64,000 bases of DNA from Acidimicrobiia bacterium (GTDB lineage Bacteria; Actinomycetota; Acidimicrobiia; Acidimicrobiales; Bin134): contig JAJDYE010000041.1 of NCBI GenBank assembly GCA_022822905.1, positions 174,219 to 238,218 on the forward strand, read 5' to 3'. Under the pieces are notes generated by a model that worked only from the letters and a program-made list of their open reading frames with translations, did not search any database and was not told where the DNA came from. Of this stretch, positions 26,381 through 36,029 are shown one piece after another (position 1 is the stretch's first letter; each line of letters starts with the position of its first letter). The translations under genes and the position numbers were made by a program.

Positions 26381-26386
26381 ATTCTA
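26381..26386 (-). promoter_or_regulatory. Likely leaderless -10 box (TAGAAT) of the HNH gene
   Basis: On the minus strand TAGAAT-ACATAT is followed directly by the ATG of the HNH gene. The spacing of 6 bases fits transcription starting at or near the A of the start codon. No good -35 is seen. Confidence 0.45.
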
Positions 26387-26584
26387 CCGACGGCAGTGAC
26401 AACTACTCCCCGTATAACACCCTTTGACCAGGATAAACATAGATAACCCTGCTCCTCACCCACGGCACCGCCAGGATGCCGCTGTCGGTCACCAGCTTCA
26501 GCGTCAGGCAGCTCACTGCCATCTCGCTCATACAGGGAGCCGAAGCACTCGATATGGTCGGCCGGCTGGGGAATTCAGCGGCTG

Positions 26585-29500
26585 CTAGCAGCCGGGTTTG
26601 GTGGCGTCGAGGACGACCATGGATATTCTGCGGGCTTCCTCGGGGGCCAGGTCTTGCTCGAGGCGCTGCTGTAGCTCCTCGGCTGTTGCAGGCCGATGAC
26701 CGTGGGGCGGGGAGGTGGGCTTGCTGTTTTCGCGTCCGAACCAGATCGGCATGTAGATGCCATAGCCGCTGGTGGTGGGATCGGTGGTGTACCGGCTGAC
26801 GAGTTGGTTGCGGGGCGCAGTCCAAAGGTCGGGGTGGGTGTCTTTCTTCAGTTCGATGGGGATGTTGTGGCCGCCATAGCTCACACGGATGTCGGCGCGG
26901 GTGCCTGCGGCGTAGTGGCCTTCCGGCACGGTATCCACCTCGGCGGGAAGGGCATTTCGCAGGAGTTCGAGTATTGCGTCTCGACAGGAGTTTTCGGGCT
27001 TCGGATCGGTGGGGATGCCATTTGAGTCTTCGTTCCAGAACTGGCGCCACAGATTGCTGCTGTCGCCCCGGAGGCGATCCGATATCTCATGCAGCTTTAC
27101 CTTTACCAATGCAGCCAGATCCGCCGCGTTGGCGGGCAGGGTGTTGCTGAGAGTGCTTTGGACCTGGTCGATGTCGGGGTGGACGTAGGAGGCGTCACCA
27201 AAGAGAATACTCTGGCTCTCCAAAGCGCCCTGGATATAGCCATGCCAGGCAGCGAGTTGTGGGGCATCGGCCAGGCTGGTCAGCGCCTCATGGGCTTCTT
27301 TGCTCGGCATAGCGCCAAGCTGTGAGATCATTCCGTAGACGCGCTCTGATGCGTGGTATTCCAGGGTTACCGAGCCGCTCGACAACATCAGCGGCTCATA
27401 GAGGCGACCCAACGTTTGAATCGCATCGTGCAGTAGGGCAGGGTCAGAGCATATGGCCATGATCCCAGGGCCGAGCGCCCCGCCCTCGGAGCTGTTGCGC
27501 AGGAACTCGGCCAAGAGCCTGGTTCGGTCATCGTTGTTGCCGATGAAATCTTTGAGCGCTTGTCGATGATGGTCTGGTGAGAGGAGGGCGCCAGCGATCA
27601 GCCACCGCACCTTTTGTGCATCAGTGGCGCTCTTGGCCCCTAGCTTTTTCTCGACGACAGACACCAGCGAGGCCCGGTCAGGGAATCGCAAGGCTCGGCC
27701 CAGCAGCCGGTCGAGCAAGGGCAGCTGCGTGCTGGGGGCTCGTACCGGAAACGCTCGGAGAAGCCGAGCCCTGGTTTCGTTGACCCGTTTGGCCTGGCCT
27801 TCGACCCGGTCGAGGTCATAGAGCCCCGGCGGGTATTCGTCTCCGGACTTGAGAGCAGCGACAGCGCACCGGTAGAGAATATCGAACACCAGATCGGGAT
27901 CCTGATACAGCCAGCGGTCGTGGCTCGGGGCTGTTGAAACATGGCGAAGGGTGTCGGGAACGCAATAGCGGATGGCGAGGATCTTGCGCCTCTGGTCGTC
28001 GCTGAGCTGGTCCAAACGCGAAGGCGATCCCGCTAGGAGAATGTCGAGGCTGGCAAACACGGGGTAGGCCAGGAAGTGATGGCGGGATTCGGAGTAAAGC
28101 GAGAGTGTTCTATCGACCTCGGGCAGGTCGTCTCGAAACGCTGTCTCGCGCAGTGCAGTGAGAACCACAGACACCAGTTCGGATTCGCCTCCCAAGAAAT
28201 CCCTGATGCGGTCTTGCGGGAGCGCGTGCTGGTCGACGTCATGGAACAGGGCGAAGTAGACCCCGGCCAGAGTATGCAGAAACTGCGGGACAGCCTGATT
28301 TTCCTTCAGCTCAGCTTCCCGTATACGCACCATTTCCGCCCATTCAGATTGCTGCTGGCGCTTGCTTCGTTCGTGTTCTTCTCTGCGTTTTTGCAGTGCT
28401 TGCTCCCATTCTCTTTGCTCTTCGCTGGGAGGCGGAGGGCTGCACAGCTCCCCCAGCAGCGCTGCTAGCCGGCTGTTGCCCTTCGTCCGATTCTGCAAGT
28501 CTTCAAGCGTGAGACCGTCGCTGATGGATGGGTCTTCCAGAGAGCGGTATGCCTGCTGGAGCAGCTTTTCGGAGACGAGCGGCTCGGAATCTGCCAGGTG
28601 AAGCGCCGTGTCGAGGCACCAATGGCCGAAGTCGCCCGGAAGCCGGCTCCAATGCAGGGCGTTGCAGCCCCAGGGCCAGAGAACCTCGAAGCGCTCGCTG
28701 GCCTCGCATCGCCTTATCCATGTCAAAAACATGGATTTCTGGGTTTCAGGGCGCTCTTCCAGCCACTCTTTGATTCGTTGATGGTGATTCTTCTCAGAGA
28801 ACCGATGCATGTCCTCTTGTGAGCGCTTCGGTGCATCCAGCCTGTCGAATAGACGGGATGGCTCAAGTCCGTCGCCCCACGCCTCCAACCCTCGGCTCAG
28901 CAGTTCAAGGGGCAGATCACCGAAACCGGCCTGCTCCAACGCCGAGAGAATCTGAGATCGGTCTTCGCCCAGGGAATCCAGTAGGGCGGCAACGTGGTCG
29001 CCGTCGGACTGCTCAATAAGATCCTGGTACCAGAACAGTGCAAAACGGCCGAGCAATTCACGGTTATTCCTAGGCAAGACATAGCCCCATACCTGCGAAG
29101 GGGGCAGATGGGCTGGGTACAGGTGTCGCAGCAGGGTTCCGCAAAGGTCATCTTCGGGATCGGACAGTGCTCGCGTGCGGATATCACCGAGAAGTCGGAG
29201 CGCGGAACGGGCTTGGGAGTCGCGTTCGGCAACTAGGCGAAGCCACACATCAAGCGCCAGCCGCCTTGTGAACGGAGGCTGCTCAGGGTTGCGAACAATT
29301 GCCTCAGTGTCCGACTCGAGATCGTCAAGCAAATGCAAGCTGGAGCTGTCGACGGCCGTTAGCACGGTCAAAACAAACTCCACGATCCGGTGTGTGCCAC
29401 CTGAAGGGTCGGGGTCGATTAGCAAGTCTCTGATGGCAGTCGCTGTGTCTGTCGATACGAGCGGAAGGAAAGCCCAGGCTGTGTTGTCTCGGAATCCGTC

Positions 29501-30745
29501 GATCCTCCCGTCGCGCTGCTCGTGGCCGAGCAATTGGCCAACGGCGGCGAATCGGGCCAGCGACTTCAGCAGGCGTTTCTTCTCGTTAGCGGAAAATCTG
29601 CCGATGTCCCCGTACAGGCCCACCCCCACGGGATCAGCGTTGATCAGCAGATTCCGTGCGCTGGAAGAATGGGCCGCAAGCCAAGCGGACAAGCCCCGCA
29701 GCGCGGTGACCACCCGATCATCTGTCGGCCTGGTCATCAACGCCACCACCCTTGAGGCCGGGAGTTCCTTGTCAATCAGCTTGGCGAGATAGCGGCCAGC
29801 CAGGAACTCTGCCAGGTGGCGGTGGGCAGGGCGATGACCGTATTCGTTTTCAGCGGCGAACAGCCTTGTCCTCAGCGCTCGCTCGCAGTCTTCCCCGGCC
29901 GGCAAGGCGGGAAGCATGTCGAACGAGTGGATCGGCACCGACCCACCGGTGTCAGTGTCGAGCGCAGCGGAGAATCCTGAGACATCCGCGATCAGATGCA
30001 AGGCACTCAGGTAACCGGCGGCGTCCAAGACAGCGCCATTAGATGAGACCCCAGCGCCAGCGCGGTGCTCTTCATTCTGCTCTGAGGCCATCTTCTGACA
30101 GGCCATCTCGAAGGTCTCCAGGCGGCTTTCCGGCCACTCGCCGCTGTGCGCCACCGCATCGGCCAGCAGCATCAGCGTTTGCGGGTTGCCAAGCAAGACG
30201 CTGAGACCTTGCTGCACAGCTTGGCGCTTGAACTCCTGCGCGCCAGCGGAGCCTGGCAGCGTGCCCAGCAGTTCGGCGATGCCGTCATCGCGCAGGGGAT
30301 CGAGGCGCAGAACAGCGACCAGCAAATCAGGGGAGACAGCTTCCAGGCTGCGGCAGTCGTTTCCGCCGAGCCAGTCAGCCTCTCGGCACGAAATGCGAAA
30401 ACTCGGGCGTCCAAGCTGGTCGAGCCGGCTGCGGACCTGATCCAGGGGAGACCGCCGGTCGACAACGCCGGCTCGCACCTCGTCGAGTCCATCGATGAAG
30501 AGGGTCTTGCCCCGCCACTCGGGGTGGGAATCCACCGAGAAGGCAATGAAGTCCCTGGCGCTCATATAGACGGCAACGTCGCCCAGTACCGCCTGCTCCC
30601 GCTTGAACTCAGTCGTCTTCCCTGAGCCAGGATCGCCGAGCAGCACATAGGCAGACCGCTCTCGGAAGTGGCTGAGCGGCGCGGAGGCATCGGCAGCTCT
30701 TCCGGTGTCCACTTCGGTACATGTGCGGGCGACATAATCGCTCAT
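26585..30745 (-). CDS. Large NACHT-like NTPase with C-terminal D...ExK nuclease-like domain
   Basis: The N-terminal ~350 residues are a STAND/NACHT-like ATPase: Walker A YVLLGDPGSGKTTEFKRE, Walker B LFIDGLDEVRAG and an SFRISCREADW sensor-type strand. Residues ~350-1230 are predominantly helical, with no assignable motif. The last ~130 residues contain RADIRVSYGGHNIPIELKK and DLWTAPRNQLVSRYTTD, a restriction-endonuclease-like D...ExK core followed by GYGIYMPIWFGR. Having the ATPase first and the nuclease last reverses the common bacterial NLR order of N-terminal effector and C-terminal sensor. Its start overlaps the stop of the DUF4143 ATPase gene (ATGA). A defence role is inference. Confidence 0.8.
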   Translation of the reverse strand: MSDYVARTCTEVDTGRAADASAPLSHFRERSAYVLLGDPGSGKTTEFKREQAVLGDVAVYMSARDFIAFSVDSHPEWRGKTLFIDGLDEVRAGVVDRRSPLDQVRSRLDQLGRPSFRISCREADWLGGNDCRSLEAVSPDLLVAVLRLDPLRDDGIAELLGTLPGSAGAQEFKRQAVQQGLSVLLGNPQTLMLLADAVAHSGEWPESRLETFEMACQKMASEQNEEHRAGAGVSSNGAVLDAAGYLSALHLIADVSGFSAALDTDTGGSVPIHSFDMLPALPAGEDCERALRTRLFAAENEYGHRPAHRHLAEFLAGRYLAKLIDKELPASRVVALMTRPTDDRVVTALRGLSAWLAAHSSSARNLLINADPVGVGLYGDIGRFSANEKKRLLKSLARFAAVGQLLGHEQRDGRIDGFRDNTAWAFLPLVSTDTATAIRDLLIDPDPSGGTHRIVEFVLTVLTAVDSSSLHLLDDLESDTEAIVRNPEQPPFTRRLALDVWLRLVAERDSQARSALRLLGDIRTRALSDPEDDLCGTLLRHLYPAHLPPSQVWGYVLPRNNRELLGRFALFWYQDLIEQSDGDHVAALLDSLGEDRSQILSALEQAGFGDLPLELLSRGLEAWGDGLEPSRLFDRLDAPKRSQEDMHRFSEKNHHQRIKEWLEERPETQKSMFLTWIRRCEASERFEVLWPWGCNALHWSRLPGDFGHWCLDTALHLADSEPLVSEKLLQQAYRSLEDPSISDGLTLEDLQNRTKGNSRLAALLGELCSPPPPSEEQREWEQALQKRREEHERSKRQQQSEWAEMVRIREAELKENQAVPQFLHTLAGVYFALFHDVDQHALPQDRIRDFLGGESELVSVVLTALRETAFRDDLPEVDRTLSLYSESRHHFLAYPVFASLDILLAGSPSRLDQLSDDQRRKILAIRYCVPDTLRHVSTAPSHDRWLYQDPDLVFDILYRCAVAALKSGDEYPPGLYDLDRVEGQAKRVNETRARLLRAFPVRAPSTQLPLLDRLLGRALRFPDRASLVSVVEKKLGAKSATDAQKVRWLIAGALLSPDHHRQALKDFIGNNDDRTRLLAEFLRNSSEGGALGPGIMAICSDPALLHDAIQTLGRLYEPLMLSSGSVTLEYHASERVYGMISQLGAMPSKEAHEALTSLADAPQLAAWHGYIQGALESQSILFGDASYVHPDIDQVQSTLSNTLPANAADLAALVKVKLHEISDRLRGDSSNLWRQFWNEDSNGIPTDPKPENSCRDAILELLRNALPAEVDTVPEGHYAAGTRADIRVSYGGHNIPIELKKDTHPDLWTAPRNQLVSRYTTDPTTSGYGIYMPIWFGRENSKPTSPPHGHRPATAEELQQRLEQDLAPEEARRISMVVLDATKPGC

Positions 30746-32019
30746 CTCGAATCGAACCAGTGGTCGGGAGGCAGAGCCAGAAACTCTTGGAGAGGCACGC
30801 CGGAACCTCCAACCAAGACTGTGTTGCGGGGTTGGAATCGGCCTTCGAACTCCGCCATGCCCCGAGTTGTCGTGGTGCCTTGTCCGCTCTTTGCCTCAAT
30901 GCCGACGAGATGCGGCCCGCGCTGGAGCACGAAATCGACCTCGTAGGCTTTGTCTCGCCAGTACTTGACCTCGGTCCTCGGCGAGACGGTATTCAGAAGG
31001 TGGGCACCGACGCAGCTTTCGACCAAGCGGCCCCAGTGGGAGCGGTCAGCCCGGGCCTCGTCGAAACTGTATCCGCAGACCGCAGACATGAGAGCGGTGT
31101 TGAGCACGTTCAACTTCGGGGTGGGCATCTTGGCCGACGCCGGGCGATTGGTGAGCTTGGGCAGCCCCGCGACCATGCCCACCTGATTTAGAAGCTCCAG
31201 GTACCGGGTCAGGGTGGTCGTGTTGCCCGCGTCTTGCAAATGGCCTTGCAACTTGCTGTACGAGACCTGCTGGCCGGAGTAGCGCGCCGCAAGATCGAAT
31301 AGCCGCTTGAGCAGCTCGGGCTTGTCCACCCTGGCCATCGACAGCACATCGCGCTCCACAACCGGCCCGATGAGAGAGCTGCGCACATATTGGCCCCAAC
31401 GATCGGGGTCGCCGATCCTGGCGGACGCGCCTGGGTAGCCGCCAAAGTAGATGTACTCTTCCAAGCTGAGGCCGAATGCCTCCGACATCTCTGGAAATGA
31501 CCAGTGTGGGAATTGGATCGGCTCAAACCGCCCGGCCAGGCTTTCGCGGAGGCCCTCCTGCATCAGCAGGGGCGCTGACCCGAGGACGACTACATGCAAG
31601 GGACAGCCTGCGAGACGGTCGGCGTCCCAGAGCCCTTTCACCACCTCCGACCAGCGGTCGATCCGCTGAATCTCATCCAGGACGAGAACGAAACCTCCTG
31701 GCGAGCGCATTGCCTGGTGACGGCAGTATTGCCAGACGTCGGTTAAGTAGCGGGCATCTGGCCGGGATACGGCGGGGATCCGAGCACCTGAATCCACCGC
31801 AGGGGACTCAAATCCCCCCTGAGGCAAGGGTGCCTTCGGTGCATCAAGAGACGCTTCCATCGCCTCATAGCGAGATTCCTGCTCAATGGCTGAAAGCGCT
31901 TGAAGCACCGCCGTCGTCTTACCAGTTTGGCGGGGACCGAAGATCGCGATGATGAACTCGGGCCGCTCCGACAGCCTATGAATAAGAGCGCTCACCTGCG
32001 CCCGACGAAACTCGGCCAT
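30742..32019 (-). CDS. AAA ATPase with DUF4143 domain
   Basis: The AAA_14 domain has Walker A IIAIFGPRQTGKTTAVLQAL and Walker B GFVLVLDEIQRIDRW. A C-terminal DUF4143 domain contains the restriction-fold-like AYEVDFVLQRGPHLVGIEAKSG, a D...ExK pattern. This is common in bacteria and archaea and of unclear function. It is the first gene of a two-gene operon with the NACHT-like protein (4-base overlap), so the two are probably made in fixed ratio. A palindromic promoter lies just upstream. Confidence 0.92.
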   Translation of the reverse strand: MAEFRRAQVSALIHRLSERPEFIIAIFGPRQTGKTTAVLQALSAIEQESRYEAMEASLDAPKAPLPQGGFESPAVDSGARIPAVSRPDARYLTDVWQYCRHQAMRSPGGFVLVLDEIQRIDRWSEVVKGLWDADRLAGCPLHVVVLGSAPLLMQEGLRESLAGRFEPIQFPHWSFPEMSEAFGLSLEEYIYFGGYPGASARIGDPDRWGQYVRSSLIGPVVERDVLSMARVDKPELLKRLFDLAARYSGQQVSYSKLQGHLQDAGNTTTLTRYLELLNQVGMVAGLPKLTNRPASAKMPTPKLNVLNTALMSAVCGYSFDEARADRSHWGRLVESCVGAHLLNTVSPRTEVKYWRDKAYEVDFVLQRGPHLVGIEAKSGQGTTTTRGMAEFEGRFQPRNTVLVGGSGVPLQEFLALPPDHWFDSR

Positions 32020-32048
32020 ACAACCAGCTTAACTGCAAGAGTTACATC

Positions 32049-32085
32049 TATGAGCAAATTTACTCATAACCATAATATTTTGTAA
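32049..32085 (-). promoter_or_regulatory. Promoter with palindromic operator of the DUF4143/NTPase operon
   Basis: On the minus strand TTACAA (32085-32080) and TAAATT (32062-32057) are 17 bases apart, a plausible -35/-10 pair. The perfect inverted repeat TATGAG-N8-CTCATA (32049-32068) encloses the -10, as an operator would. The AT-rich stretch contrasts with its GC-rich surroundings. Confidence 0.55.
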
Positions 32086-32099
32086 CCGGCATGGGCGGG

Positions 32100-34869
32100 T
32101 CAGATGAGGTCTAGGTTGGTTTGGTTGTCGGGGGGTTTTTGGGCTTGTTGGGTGAGGTCGGGCCAGGCGGCGGCGAGGCTGTTGTAGGCGAGGGCGTCGG
32201 CGGCCCATCCGTTGCGGTCGCAAATGTGGTGGAGGCGATAGGCGAGGTGGCGGGCCGCGTCGGCGAGGCCGCCGACCTGGGCGAGGAGTCGGGCGGCGGC
32301 TTGTTCGCCTCGGGTTTCGAGGCGGCGGGCGAGGTGGTTGGTGATCTCCCAGACGGTGAGGCGCTCGTCAGAGGCGGGAGACCAGTCCTCGTCGAGCTCG
32401 TGGCGGGGGATGAGGCGCACTCGGCCGGCCCGGGACTCGACGATGCCGGCCTGCACGAGGCCCTGCACTGAGGTGTTTCGGGATTTGGAGAGCTGCTCGG
32501 CCTGGCCGTAGTCGCCGGGCTCGAAACCGTTTTGGGCGTGCCAGGTGAGCGCCCAGCGGGTGTCGGAGTCGAGTTCGGCCTCGGTCGCCTCCAGGGTCTC
32601 ATCGAGCACCCGGTTGATGGCGGCCAAAGCGGCCCGCACCCCCATTCGGGCGCCGTCGGCCTCGATCACCCGGCTGTAACGGGAGAACACCGCCATGCCC
32701 GGCCCGATCGCGGCTTGCGCCACATCCACCGGCGCGATGCTGGCCGCCTGGAGATCGCCCAGCGCGGCGGGCAGCTCCGCGGCCAGCGCGTCCAAGAACT
32801 CGCGGCGCGACGCCAACGGCGCGCCCTCGGGCCGGGGCCGGCACACCAGAACAATCGACGACGCCAGCGCGTTGGACTGCTGCGAGCGCATCCGGTTGGC
32901 CAGCTCCGAGCGCACCGGCCACGTCCCGGTTATCTGGAAGCCCGCGCGCAGCAGCCCGGTGAGCATGGTCTCCCACCCCGTCGACGCCGTCGCCCCCTCC
33001 ACGGTTTCGGACTGCTTGAACGCGTAATACACGCTCAACGGGAACCCCGGATCCTGCGCCTGCCGCAGACGGGCGAACACACCGCCCAGCCCATCCTCGA
33101 AGAACTCCTCGGCCCCCCCTGTCGCCGCCGTGGCGATACGGCGCCGCGATCAACTCCTGAGCCTTGGGCGCCAGCAAAGTCGAGCACACATCCGGGAACA
33201 CCCTGCCCACCGTGCGGCGCAGCCACACATAGAAGAAATCCGACAAATCCGCATAGCCGATATTGTCGTAATACGGCGGATCCGTCGACACCACCACCGG
33301 ACCCCCAACCAAAGCCGACGCATCCCTCTGCACAACCACACCCCGCCCTTTGGCAGGAACAGCCGCCAGCGCCTTCTGCACGAAATCCACCATCGCCGAC
33401 CAGTTCCCCGTCGAATCAGAGAACGGGTTTGCCTCCACAAAGTCCCAGTTCATCGGAATCGCCTGCCGGGCAAAGGTGCTTCTCAGGCCGCGGGTTATGT
33501 CCCAGGTACACATCTGCGAGCCCCGATCGGCCAGCTTCGACACCGCGAACCCCAAGTACACCGACACGGCCTCGGTGTAGGCCGCCGCGCCGGTGCCGCC
33601 GTCCCTTAGCGGGGTGGGGTCGTCGCCCATCCCGGCGGCCAGCGCGTCGGCGCGGGCCTGCTCTCGGGCCTCGCCCACCAGATCGGCGAAACAGCACAGG
33701 ACGGTGAGCTGGCGGGGCGTGAACAGATCGGCCCACTCCCCCATGCCATAGCGCTGCACCCGGAAACCCAGCGCCTCATCGGGCAGACGGCCGGCAGGCG
33801 GGTCAGGGGGCGGCGGGATGCAAGCGGCCTGCTCGTGGAACGGGTCGGACGGCAGGTAGACGCGTCGGCTGTCACCTTGGGCGACGACGGCCATGAGCCG
33901 GGCGCCGAGCCCATCCCCTTGGGCCTGGGCCCGAACGTGGTCTGTGGGCATGGCCGAAGAGCAGAACACGTAGCGGAACTGGGCTCGGCCCTGCTTTGGT
34001 GCCTCCGACGGCCCGCCCTCACCGCCGCCGATCTCATACCGGACGGTCTTGGCCGCGTGGTCTGCCACCGGCTCGATCCACGCCTGGCGGCCCTTCTTCT
34101 TCGACAGCCACCACGACGACGCCAAGGGCGCCTCGGCCCCGCACACCGGATTCGGACAGCGCGCCGTGCGGGTCCACAACCACGCGATCACCGGCGCCTT
34201 GCCGCCGCCGTGCTCGGCGGGCAACTCCACCTCCGGGTACAGATGCCCGATCCGCTCCCCAGCCCGCTGGCGCATCCAAGACCCGTACCAGCGCACATCG
34301 CAGGCCAAACCCGACGCGCCCGGCCACGACCCCAAACCAGCGCTCTGACGGTCACCGGGGTTCACTGGCGCCCGCCCGGCGAACACCGGCGGAATCTCCA
34401 CCAAAGCCTTGTTGATCAACACCGCCACCGGATTCAAATCCGACCCATGTGCCTCCAACCCCAAACGCTGAGCCTCCAAAGGAATACTCCCCCCGCCCGC
34501 GAACGGATCCAACACTGAGGGAAGCCCGCCATCGCAGCACTTGGCGATCTCCGCCCGAGCCTCGCCCAGCACCCCGGCATCGCCGCTGTTCTCCCACTGC
34601 ACCAACCGCTCCACCAGACCGAACAGGCGCTCCCGCTCCGCGCCCTGCGCCTCCTCGGTGGGGAACAGATCAGGCCGGGCCGACGGATCATCCACCAAAG
34701 ACGCGAACAACACCGCCCGACACGCCGCCAACGGCCGCCGAGCCCACCACAAATGCAGAGTGGAAGGATGGCCATGGCGAATCGACTTCTCCCGAGCCGA
34801 CGCCGCATTGATCGCATCCAGCGGCAACGCCACCTCGATCAACTTCCGCCGGAACCCGTAGTCAGCCAT
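32100..34869 (-). pseudogene. DUF1156-type adenine-specific DNA methylase, frameshifted at a G7 run
   Basis: The frame that begins MADYGFRRKLIEVALPLDAI is the DUF1156 N-terminus. It includes the methylase motifs LDPFAGGGSIPLEAQRLG and STDPPYYDNIGYADLSDFFY, and runs to APYRHGGD. There the reading moves into the second ORF (AEEFFEDGLGGVFARLRQAQ), which carries the rest of the family to LDLI. The switch falls at a run of seven G (minus strand): removing one G, or adding two, restores a single ~920-residue protein. It may be a sequencing error, a true mutation or a phase-variable tract. The longer GTG start (34878) adds only three residues. DUF1156 methylases are often found in phage-defence loci. 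Confidence 0.8.
33113..33119 (-). other. G7 homopolymer at the frameshift point
   Basis: The plus strand reads c x 7 at this point. On the coding strand the frame before it (APYRHGGD) and the frame after it (AEEFFEDGLGGV) join if one G is removed. Confidence 0.8.
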
Positions 34870-34955
34870 CAGCGCCACACCCTAGAGCCCTCCACCGGCA
34901 TCCACCGGTTCAGAGCCCCGCACCTGACCGTTCCCTGGCGTTATGCGCGATCTCC

Positions 34956-35990
34956 CTATGTCCGAGACCGGAATCCCTGGGGATGGGTTGACTGCCAGGC
35001 CCAGGCATCTCGACACATTTCTGCCAATGTCCGGCTAGCCGACCAGCCCAGTTCCTTGAGTGCCTTGCCCGGGTCGGCCCACAACTCGGGCACGTCGCCC
35101 GGGCGGCGGTCTAGCTCCTCATAGGGCAGGGGGTGGCCGGTGGCCTCCCGCATGGCGGCGACGACCTCCAGCACTGAAGCTCCCTGGCCAGTGCCCAGGT
35201 TGTAGGTGTGCGCTTGCCTGGAAGAGGCCTCCAATTGCTCCAAGGCGGCCACATGGCCACCGGCCAAGTCCATCACGTGGATGTAGTCGCGCAAGGCAGT
35301 GCCGTCGGGAGTGGCATAGTCGGTGCCGTAGAGCGGCAGTTGGGGGTGGCGCCCTACGGCCACTTGGAGCAGGTAGGGCATCAAGTTGCCGGGAATGCCC
35401 TCGGGATCCTCCCCGATCAGCCCGCTGGGGTGGGCGCCCACCGGGTTGAAATAGCGAAGCAAGGTCGCCGACCAACGGGGGTCGGCCCGAACCACATCAG
35501 CGATCATCTGCTCGATGAGGAGCTTGGTCCAGCCATAGGGATTGGCCGGGCGGGTTGTGGCCGTCTCGGGTACCGGCAGCTCGTCAGGCAGCCCATAAAC
35601 CGTGGCCGAGGAAGAGAACACGATCCGGCGAACCCCATTGCGCTCCATCACTGCCAAGAGAACGGCAGCCGAGTCCAGATTGTGGCGGTAGTACCGCAGC
35701 GGATCGGCCACTGAGTCGGGCACGGACTTGAGCCCTGCGAAGTGCAACACCGCGTCGGGGCGGACGTCGGCCATGACCTTCTCCAGCGCGGATTCGTCCC
35801 GACAGTCGGCTACTTCGAGACGGGGGCCGCGGCCGGCGATCTCCCCCACCGCGTCGATGGCGGCGGAGGAGGAGTTGACCAGGCTGTCCAGCACCGCCAC
35901 CTCGTAGCCGGCCTCGAGCAGAGCGACGCAGGTGTGGCTACCGATATAGCCCGCCCCCCCGGTCACCAGCACCGTCGCCATGTTGGGCAC
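34956..35990 (-). CDS. galE: UDP-glucose 4-epimerase
   Basis: This extended short-chain dehydrogenase has the NAD-binding VLVTGGAGYIGSHTCVALLE, the FSSSATVYGLP strand supplying the catalytic Ser, and the Tyr-x3-Lys in NPYGWTKLLIEQM. At 344 residues it is full length. It interconverts UDP-glucose and UDP-galactose for surface polysaccharides. ATG 35981 (MATVLVT) is an alternative start. Confidence 0.95.
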   Translation of the reverse strand: MPNMATVLVTGGAGYIGSHTCVALLEAGYEVAVLDSLVNSSSAAIDAVGEIAGRGPRLEVADCRDESALEKVMADVRPDAVLHFAGLKSVPDSVADPLRYYRHNLDSAAVLLAVMERNGVRRIVFSSSATVYGLPDELPVPETATTRPANPYGWTKLLIEQMIADVVRADPRWSATLLRYFNPVGAHPSGLIGEDPEGIPGNLMPYLLQVAVGRHPQLPLYGTDYATPDGTALRDYIHVMDLAGGHVAALEQLEASSRQAHTYNLGTGQGASVLEVVAAMREATGHPLPYEELDRRPGDVPELWADPGKALKELGWSASRTLAEMCRDAWAWQSTHPQGFRSRT

Positions 35991-36029
35991 GTTAGCGGCG
36001 TGTTGTTGGGGCAGAGCAGCAGACTGCGG

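Noticed and set aside
26403-26531. 42-residue minus-strand frame (MSEMAVSCLTLKLVTDSGIL...) between the HNH gene and the NTPase gene
   Set aside because: Short, no clear ribosome site and no family; it could be a small protein but cannot be supported.
32532-33707. Long plus-strand ORF of 391 residues opposite the methylase
   Set aside because: It is an antisense shadow: the translation is Pro/Arg/Ala-rich without a recognisable motif, while the minus strand carries clear methylase motifs.
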